Shown here in pieces: positions 1 through 6,983 of a stretch of 6,983 nucleotides of DNA; the stretch's first letter is position 1, and each line of letters opens with the position of its first letter. Source of the stretch: Planctomycetota bacterium. GTDB lineage: Bacteria > Planctomycetota > UBA1135. The notes beneath the pieces were generated by a model, which was not told the DNA's origin, made no database searches, and worked only from the letters and a program-made list of their open reading frames with translations. The stretch lies in contig JALUUN010000573.1 in assembly GCA_027021325.1 (NCBI GenBank), positions 1 through 6,983 of the forward strand, read 5' to 3'. A program made the translations under genes and the position numbers.

Positions 1-921
1 GAGTTCGCCCGCGGTGAGGGGGACATGACAGTGGACGCGGACCTCCTCCAGGGCGCCGTGGGCCTCACGGTCGGCGAGGAAGGGCGCGAGGTCCGGCCAG
101 GCCCGCGTCCCGAGGGCCGTGCGGGCGCGCACCTGATGGAACCAGGGGTCGGCGGCCAGGACCTGGAGCCGGCGCAGGGCGTCTCCACCCGGCCGTTCCC
201 GGATCCACAGGGCGGAGGAGACCTGGACCTTGCCCACGGGCACCGGCGAGGCGCGCAGCAGGCGCGCCGTCTCCCCGGGGTCCTCCCCCACCACCGCCTC
301 GTGACAGAGATCCCAGCAGACTCCGAGGCGGCGGCCGGCGGGATCCTGGTCCTCCTCCAGGGCCTCCAGCCAGGAAAGGAGGTCGCCCAGGCGCTCGAAG
401 GCGCCGTCGGGTTCGGGCTCCAGGGCGAGAACGAGGCGCACGCCATGCTCCTCCTCCAGGCGGCGCAGGGAGTCGGCCGCCCGCCGCAGGTGGTCGGCGG
501 CGAGAGGGTCCCGGCGCGCCGGCGTGCCATAGCCCAGGGGGCAGGTGCTGAGCGAGCCGGTGCTCTCCCGACCTTCCAGGCAGACCGCCAGCACCCGGGC
601 CACATCGCAGGTGAACTCGAGACGGGCACGATCCCGCCAGTCCGGAAGGAAGGCTCGTTCCTTTACGCGCCGGCCATGGAAGCCGCCGAAGGGGAAGGCG
701 TTGGCGGTCCAGACCCGGAGCCCCAGGCCCTCGAGGCGCCGGCGCAGGCACTCCGGCTCCCGGGCCGCCTCTCGCGCGGCGCCGGCGGCGAGGTAGAGGC
801 CGAGGGAAGCCTCGGACACCCGCCCGGCCCACTCCCGCACGGGACCGTCGAGGGCAGCCTCCACCTCCGCCAGGCTTTCGCCCGGAAAGACGTTGCCGCA
901 GAGGGCGAGGCGCGGCCCCAC
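1..921 (-). CDS. eboE: EboE-like metabolite-traffic TIM-barrel protein (3' end beyond window)
   Basis: Open for 307 codons from a GTG at 921-919 to the left edge, with no stop, so the C-terminus is missing. The product looks like EboE, a xylose-isomerase-like TIM-barrel family of ebo clusters. Those clusters are linked in cyanobacteria to moving the scytonemin precursor to the periplasm; the reaction of EboE itself is not established. Family-type motifs seen: CGNVFPGES (residues 8-16), TANAFPFGGFHGRRVKE (72-88) followed by PDW (93-95), GSLSTCPLGYG (122-132), LALEPEPDGAFE (165-176), GVCWDLCHEAV (200-210), KVQVSSAL (231-238), FHQVRAR (261-267) and EVRVHCHVPL (293-302). E168, D204, H207, H262 and the HCH pair are plausible metal or active-site residues by analogy with the superfamily. 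The GTG is chosen because it sits just before the N-terminal motif and 9 bases after the protease stop; there is no clear Shine-Dalgarno. The in-frame codons upstream of it (ACT, GGC, CCC) lead straight to the protease's TAG. A generic sugar-phosphate isomerase/epimerase is the fallback call. Confidence 0.85.
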   Translation of the reverse strand, partial: MGPRLALCGNVFPGESLAEVEAALDGPVREWAGRVSEASLGLYLAAGAAREAAREPECLRRRLEGLGLRVWTANAFPFGGFHGRRVKERAFLPDWRDRARLEFTCDVARVLAVCLEGRESTGSLSTCPLGYGTPARRDPLAADHLRRAADSLRRLEEEHGVRLVLALEPEPDGAFERLGDLLSWLEALEEDQDPAGRRLGVCWDLCHEAVVGEDPGETARLLRASPVPVGKVQVSSALWIRERPGGDALRRLQVLAADPWFHQVRARTALGTRAWPDLAPFLADREAHGALEEVRVHCHVPLTAGEL

Positions 922-930
922 GGGGCCAGT

Positions 931-3900
931 CTAGGCGCCGCCCAGGATCTCCTCGAGGAGGGAGCGCAACCCCCGGGCGACCCGCCGCAGGCCGCTGCCG
1001 GCCTCAGCAGGGGCCGCGCCCCCACGGCTGACTTCGGCGGCCGGCGGCGAGGCCTCCGCGCCACCCGGACGTTCGATCCGGAGCGGAACCTCCAGGAGCG
1101 TGCCGGAGGCGTTCTCGAAGCGCAGGCTGCCGTAGTACCAGGCGCCGTCGGCCAGGGGCTCGAGCTCGGGCACACGAGCGCCGAGGCTGCGCGCTCCGCC
1201 GAAGGGGATCGTCAGACCGCCGAGGGCACCGCGGCCGCGAAAGGCGTCCAGGAGGTCCCCGTCCAGGGGCAGGGTCACGGGCGTGCGGCTCATGCGCAGC
1301 TCCACCCCGGCGAAACGCGCCTCCAGGGGATGCCGGCCAAGGGAGGGATAGCGCAGGCGGAAGAGGTAGTCGCCGGGTGCGAGGGCATCCAGGGCGGTCT
1401 CCAGTTCCTCGACCACCTTGCGCTGGATGACCTTCCCGGAGGCGTCCACGGCCTCGAACATGAGGTCCTCGCGGACCTCCGTCGTCTGCAGGGATCTCGG
1501 GGTGCGCAGGCTCAGCTTCGCCCCCTCGGGCACGGTCACCGGCCACTCCACGACCCCGTGGAACAGGGCGTGGCCGCCGAGGACACGGCTGCGGATGGGA
1601 TCCGGTTCCATACGCATGGGCGCGGTCACCGGCTGCGCCACGCCCTCGACGACGGCCCGCGCCCGGACGCCGCGCTCGGTCCGGAGCAGGGACTTCACCG
1701 CATACCAGGCCATGCCCTGTCCGGCAGGCACCACGCACTCCTCGTGCTGTCCGACGAGCCCCTCGAAGCGAATCTCGAGGTCCAGACGGACCGGCCGGTT
1801 CACGGACCAGCGCGAGGCGACCGTGTATTCCAGCACGGTGCCGGGCTCCACCGGGACGCTCTGTTCGGCGCTGGAGCCGTCCTCGAGGAAGAAGCGGCCG
1901 CGGACCTGCCGCTGTCCCGAGTAGCGGAAGCCGCTCACCGAGCCGGCACCGGTGCGGAACTCGTTGCGCCCGGGTCCTTCCTGATGCAGGCGCACCCGCG
2001 CCACCGTCGCCCCGGCCGGCACCTCGACGAAGGTGCGCTCCAGCCCGCCCGGCACGATCTCGAAACGCCGGTGCAGCTCGTGGTCGCCAGCGGCCTCGGT
2101 CCGCTCCGGCAGAATCAGGGTGACCGGCACGACGGCATCGGGCCCCAGGGAGGGATCCGCCTCGACGTCCCAGAGGAGGATGCACGAGGCGTTCAGACCC
2201 GGGCGCAGGCGCCGGGGATCCACGCGCACGGGGAAGGCACGGCCGCCGGCGCTCAGGTAGACCGCATCCGGGATCTCGATCCAGTCGTCCTCGGCCTCCA
2301 GCCGGTAGGTCCGCAGGAAGCCCGCCTTGCGCTCCGGCGCGGCGTCCGGCGCGAAGTCCGGCTCGATCCGGACCAGACGCTCGAAGACACGGTCGCGGAC
2401 CGCGAGCCGTCGCTCGTAGATGCCGCCGCCCGCGCCATGGGGGTTCTCGACCCGTACCCGGACCCCGATCTCCTCGCGGCCGCTCGCCGCCAGCCGCTGC
2501 AGGGCCTCCCAGGCGCGCCCGGCGCGGGGCATGCCGAATCCCTGCTCGATTCCCTCGAAGCCCTCCAGCCGCACCGAACCCAGGCGCAGGGCGCGGCGCA
2601 GGAGCGGCGGGTCCACGGCGAGCCCCTCCTCACGGGCGGCGCCGAGGAGCAGGGCACACAGGCCGGTGATCTGGGGCGCCGCCATGGAAGTGCCGTTGAA
2701 GTTCTCCGCCGGCGTCAGGAGCCAGGACGGGAGCGAGCTGAGGGCCGCGCCGGGAGCCGTGAAATCCACGCCGAGGCCGCCGCCGGGCAGGGGGCCGCGG
2801 CTCGAGAAGTCGAAGAGGAGCGGTCCCGGGCGGCCCAGGCTGCCGTAGTTCACCCGCGCGGTGTCCGGACCGATGGCGGCGGCCACGGCGATGGCCGCGG
2901 GCGAGGTGCCCGGAGCGCCCACGGTGCTCAGGGTCGGCCCCTCATTGCCCGCCGAGGTGACCACGACCAGCCCGCGGCGGACCGCCTCTTCCAGAACGCG
3001 GCTGTCGGGTTCGCGGCCGTCGGCAAAGAAACTCGACCCGCCGAAGCTGATGTTGGCGACCTGGCAGCCGCTCTCCAGGGCCAGGTCCAGGGCCTTGGCG
3101 ATGGCGAAGCCCGTGGTCGCGCCGCCGAACTTCCCGTCCCCGATCTTGATGGCGACGATCTCGACGCCGGGCGCCAGGCCGTTCAGCCGGCTCCCGGGGC
3201 CGGCCCAGGCGCCGAGGATGCCGGCGACGTGGGTGCCGTGCCCGTTCGTGTCGAAGAAGACCTGGCAGCGGTCGCCTCCGTCCTCGACCTGGACGGCGAA
3301 GTTCAGGAGCGCGCCGGCACCCAGGGTCGCCCAGTCGCCGCTCTCGCGGAAGCCGCGCAGGGCGCGCTCCTCACCGAGGTCGCCGTCCTCGTCGGTGTCC
3401 ACGACGACCTTCCAGTCCGCGCCGGGCGCGCGCACCAGGACCACGTCGTAGCGAGGGCCGGGATCCTGGAACTCCCCGGGCTCGGGAGCCGGATGGCCCT
3501 CGAGCAGAGCGGCCTCCACGCGGCGCTCCTGCTCCTCCTCGAAGCGCCGGCGGCGCTCCTCCAGGATGCGGCCGGCAAGAGAATCGGGCAGCCAGTCGGC
3601 GTCGATGAGGCCGAGACGGAACTCGGCGCCGTCCACGGCATGACCGCCGGGCCGCAACTTGCGGCCGCTGAGACCCGGAAGGCAGCCGTCCGCGTCCAGG
3701 GCGCCCACCGTCGAGGTGTCCAGGCGGCCGTCGGTGGTGACGTCGTACCAGTCCACGATCTTGCGCCCGCCCGCCGGGGTGCCCTGCAGGAAGGGATGAC
3801 CCGGATCCACGCCCGTGTCCAGGACGGCGACCCGGATCCCGCGGCCGTCCCGCTCCGGCCAGGCCTCCAGCCAGGCGCGGACGCCGAGCTCCTCCTTGGG

Positions 3901-4002
3901 GAGCTGGCCCCGGAGGCTCGGAGGCGGGTCCTGGCCGCTTGCGGGGAGGGCCAGGACGGGAAGGGCCAGGAGCAGGACGGGAAGCAGGCGCGAGGGGGTC
4001 AT
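931..4002 (-). CDS. Secreted subtilisin-family (S8) protease, tripeptidyl-peptidase II-like
   Basis: 1023 aa, ATG start. Residues 1-23 form a Sec signal peptide: a short basic start (R5), a Leu/Pro/Ala-rich core, and a likely cut after ASG before QDPPPS, so the enzyme is probably exported. The catalytic triad is D62 (VAVLDTGVDPGHP), H255 (DTNGHGTHVAG) and S439 (FNGTSMAAP), with oxyanion N353 (SAGNEGP). The 193-residue gap between Asp and His is typical of TPP II and far longer than in ordinary subtilisins. It carries TPP II-like stretches such as KIVDWYDVT, GLSGR, a charged helix (about 143-168), DPGPRYD and an acidic DTDEDGD loop (202-208) resembling a calcium site. Residues about 520-980 match the TPP II beta-sandwich region (VRVDPRRLRPGL, ERTFVEVPAGAT, GDYLFRLR, WYYGSL). 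The protein ends in an Ala/Pro/Gly-rich linker and a short amphipathic helix (about 1004-1020) instead of the long helical region of eukaryotic TPP II. Both substrate N-terminus glutamates appear replaced (T296, G322), so exopeptidase specificity is uncertain. The gene lies 64 bases after the zinc-ribbon gene and 9 bases before eboE. Family membership is secure; the exact activity is not. Confidence 0.95.
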   Translation of the reverse strand: MTPSRLLPVLLLALPVLALPASGQDPPPSLRGQLPKEELGVRAWLEAWPERDGRGIRVAVLDTGVDPGHPFLQGTPAGGRKIVDWYDVTTDGRLDTSTVGALDADGCLPGLSGRKLRPGGHAVDGAEFRLGLIDADWLPDSLAGRILEERRRRFEEEQERRVEAALLEGHPAPEPGEFQDPGPRYDVVLVRAPGADWKVVVDTDEDGDLGEERALRGFRESGDWATLGAGALLNFAVQVEDGGDRCQVFFDTNGHGTHVAGILGAWAGPGSRLNGLAPGVEIVAIKIGDGKFGGATTGFAIAKALDLALESGCQVANISFGGSSFFADGREPDSRVLEEAVRRGLVVVTSAGNEGPTLSTVGAPGTSPAAIAVAAAIGPDTARVNYGSLGRPGPLLFDFSSRGPLPGGGLGVDFTAPGAALSSLPSWLLTPAENFNGTSMAAPQITGLCALLLGAAREEGLAVDPPLLRRALRLGSVRLEGFEGIEQGFGMPRAGRAWEALQRLAASGREEIGVRVRVENPHGAGGGIYERRLAVRDRVFERLVRIEPDFAPDAAPERKAGFLRTYRLEAEDDWIEIPDAVYLSAGGRAFPVRVDPRRLRPGLNASCILLWDVEADPSLGPDAVVPVTLILPERTEAAGDHELHRRFEIVPGGLERTFVEVPAGATVARVRLHQEGPGRNEFRTGAGSVSGFRYSGQRQVRGRFFLEDGSSAEQSVPVEPGTVLEYTVASRWSVNRPVRLDLEIRFEGLVGQHEECVVPAGQGMAWYAVKSLLRTERGVRARAVVEGVAQPVTAPMRMEPDPIRSRVLGGHALFHGVVEWPVTVPEGAKLSLRTPRSLQTTEVREDLMFEAVDASGKVIQRKVVEELETALDALAPGDYLFRLRYPSLGRHPLEARFAGVELRMSRTPVTLPLDGDLLDAFRGRGALGGLTIPFGGARSLGARVPELEPLADGAWYYGSLRFENASGTLLEVPLRIERPGGAEASPPAAEVSRGGAAPAEAGSGLRRVARGLRSLLEEILGGA

Positions 4003-4066
4003 GGCGGAGGGAATCGGAGTCCGGATTCCTACCTTATCGGCCCCCGAGGCCGCACGGGTTCAGGGA

Positions 4067-4825
4067 TCAGGCGCCGGGGGCCGTCTCGCCCTCGGCCGCG
4101 CCCTCCGCCGCCTCGCTCCACAGGTCCGGATGCACCAGGATCCGCGCGCAGCTGCGGCACTGGACCACTTCGAGGGCGCGGCGCACGCCAATGCGGTCGT
4201 TGGGCGGGACCACCATGCCGCAGCCGCCGCAGCTGTCCCCGCGCAGGGGCGCGAGCGCCCGCCCCTTGCGGCTGGGGAGGAGCTTCTCGTAGAGGTCCCG
4301 GAGGCGCCCGGTGGCCGGGCCGAGGACCTCCTCGCGCCGCCGCTCCAGATCCAGGATCTCGGCCTGCAGCGATTCCTCGTCGGAGGCCACGGTACGACGG
4401 AACAAGGCCAGTTCCTGGGCCGAAGCCTCGACCTTCTCCTGGGAGCGGTCACGCTCGGCGGCGAGCTCCTCGGCTCGCTCCAGGAGCGCCAGCGCTTCGT
4501 TCTCCAGGGTGGCGACGCGGTCGCGCAGCTCCTCGGCCTCGTGCTGCGCCACTTCGACGGCGCCGGCATCGCGCAGGTTGCGCGCCTGTTCCTCGAGACG
4601 CTCGATGCGCTGTTCGTGGGAACGCGCCTCGTTCTCCAGTTCCCGGGCCCGGGCGAGGCTCGACCGGCGCTCGTTCTCCAGCGCCTCGGCTTCCGCCTCC
4701 AGGGCGGCGTGGGCAGCCTCGCGCTCCGTGAGTTCCTCGGGAAGGGAACGGGCCCGGCGACGCAGCGTGGCCAGACGTTCGTCGAGCCTCTGCGCCTGCA
4801 CCAGGCTGAGCAGGAGTTCCCTCAC
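4067..4825 (-). CDS. Coiled-coil C4 zinc-ribbon protein (CT398 / HP0958 family)
   Basis: 252 aa with a GTG start at 4825-4823 and TGA stop. Residues about 5-180 are a long, Glu/Arg/Ala/Leu-rich antiparallel coiled coil with no membrane segment or signal peptide, so the protein is cytoplasmic. Residues 195-230 are a C4 zinc ribbon: C199-GG-C202, then C223-RS-C226, with the family-like wording SCGGCGMVVPP and QCRSCARILV. A short acidic tail, rich in Glu, Ala and Gly, follows. The layout and length match the DUF164-type family that includes Helicobacter HP0958 (FlgZ), which acts as an RpoN chaperone and flaA mRNA regulator, and Chlamydia CT398, which binds sigma-54 and secretion components. In most bacteria the role is unknown. 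The GTG is chosen because the family usually begins just before this LLxLVxxQxLD helix; no Shine-Dalgarno is visible. The gene lies 48 bases after rpoD on the same strand. Confidence 0.9.
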   Translation of the reverse strand: MRELLLSLVQAQRLDERLATLRRRARSLPEELTEREAAHAALEAEAEALENERRSSLARARELENEARSHEQRIERLEEQARNLRDAGAVEVAQHEAEELRDRVATLENEALALLERAEELAAERDRSQEKVEASAQELALFRRTVASDEESLQAEILDLERRREEVLGPATGRLRDLYEKLLPSRKGRALAPLRGDSCGGCGMVVPPNDRIGVRRALEVVQCRSCARILVHPDLWSEAAEGAAEGETAPGA

Positions 4826-4873
4826 GCCGCCCAGGATAGCGGCCCGCCCGTGCCTGGGAAGGGTCGCCCCGGC

Positions 4874-6676
<1,803 letters not shown>

Positions 6677-6690
6677 GGATGAAGGTTCGA

Positions 6691-6983
6691 TCAGCGGGTG
6701 TCGCCAGGGCGGAGGTCCACCCGGCGCAGGAGGCGGCGGAGATCCTCGTCGGTGGGCTCGGCGCCGGCCCGGCACTCCAGGTGCCAGGCCTCCCGGTTGG
6801 CGGGCAGGGCGGTGAGAGCCCGCTCCAGGTCCCGCCGCGGATCCCGGCTGCTCAGGTGCAGGCCCTGGTCCAGCCAGAGAAAGCGGCGGTCCTCCGGAAA
6901 GGCGGCGAGGGCCTGGACCGGTCCGCAATCCCGTCCTTGATTTCGTTCCTGGATCTGCCATTTCAAGACGGAAAGGGCCGACG
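6691..6983 (-). CDS. 3' end of an unidentified gene, possibly TPR-like
   Basis: The frame is open from the right edge to a TGA at 6693-6691, 14 bases before rpoD, and gives about 97 C-terminal residues. A TTG at 6966 could serve as a start, but the frame continues to the window edge, so a truncated longer gene is more likely. I do not recognise the family. The sequence has two similar helical stretches, ALAAFPEDRRFLWLDQG and ALTALPANREAWHLECRAG, whose Pro-x-Asp/Asn positions are 31 residues apart. This resembles tetratricopeptide-type repeats, which are usually 34 residues long. By gene order dnaG would be a common neighbour upstream of rpoD, so a divergent DnaG C-terminal helicase-binding domain is the main alternative. 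No DnaG motif is visible because the catalytic part would lie outside the window. That the frame is coding is supported by its short, same-strand spacing to rpoD; the function is unknown. Confidence 0.55.
   Translation of the reverse strand, partial: SALSVLKWQIQERNQGRDCGPVQALAAFPEDRRFLWLDQGLHLSSRDPRRDLERALTALPANREAWHLECRAGAEPTDEDLRRLLRRVDLRPGDTR

Noticed and set aside
4025..4052. AT-richer patch and small hairpin upstream of the protease: minus-strand GATAAGGTAGGAAT, with CGGCC/GGCCG arms and a 5-base loop beside it
   Set aside because: The patch matches a -10 element at only four of six bases, with no convincing -35. The 5-base-pair stem has no T-run, so it is not a credible terminator. A promoter here is possible but not supported.
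25..4731. Plus-strand open frame of 1568 codons
   Set aside because: It runs antisense across eboE, the TPP II-like protease and most of the zinc-ribbon gene. Its translation is Gly/Ala/Arg/Pro/Gln-rich with no recognisable motif, as expected opposite GC-rich genes where stop codons are rare. The minus-strand frames carry clear family motifs.
4830..4858. Inverted repeat CCCAGG...CCTGGG between rpoD and the zinc-ribbon gene
   Set aside because: Only six base pairs with a 17-base loop and no T-run. Such pairs are expected by chance in sequence this GC-rich, and CCTGG/CCAGG words are common throughout the window.
6677..6961. Possible 95-residue N-terminal extension of rpoD from an ATG at 6961
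   Set aside because: The extension is Pro/Gly/Ala/Arg-rich, overlaps the upstream gene in another frame and has no sigma-factor sequence. Region 1.1 begins immediately after the M at 6676.

Overview
The window is a very GC-rich bacterial chromosomal segment in which every gene I can support lies on the minus strand. Read from the right edge to the left edge, in transcription order, they are: the 3' end of an unidentified, possibly TPR-like gene; rpoD (housekeeping sigma factor, 600 aa); a coiled-coil/C4 zinc-ribbon protein (252 aa); a secreted serine protease of the tripeptidyl-peptidase II (TPP II) type (1023 aa); and an EboE-type TIM-barrel protein that runs off the left edge after 307 codons. 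The gaps between them are 14, 48, 64 and 9 bases, so the block could be one transcription unit, although housekeeping genes (rpoD, zinc ribbon) and accessory genes (protease, eboE) may simply adjoin. Nothing on the plus strand looks real. The very long plus-strand open frames are antisense shadows of GC-rich genes.

Organism: the RpoD conserved regions, and the wording of the spacer between sigma regions 1.2 and 2.1, remind me most of Planctomycetota. A bacterial TPP II-like protease fits that, since such homologues are known from planctomycetes. None of the four visible start codons has a convincing Shine-Dalgarno sequence. The phylum call is an inference from memory, not from a search.

Most notable locus: the S8 protease matches eukaryotic TPP II along the catalytic domain, including the long insert between catalytic Asp and His, and into the beta-sandwich region. 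It differs in three ways. It has a Sec-type signal peptide, it lacks the roughly 250-residue C-terminal helical region, and an ungapped alignment to human TPP II puts Thr296 and Gly322 where the two glutamates (E305, E331) that hold the substrate N-terminus should be. This suggests an exported, TPP II-derived protease that may no longer be a strict tripeptidyl exopeptidase. It is followed after 9 bases by eboE, a family usually found in ebo metabolite-traffic clusters but here with no ebo gene on its upstream side.

I see no RNA genes, insertion sequences, CRISPR arrays, attachment sites or convincing terminators. No gene-free stretch exceeds 64 bases.
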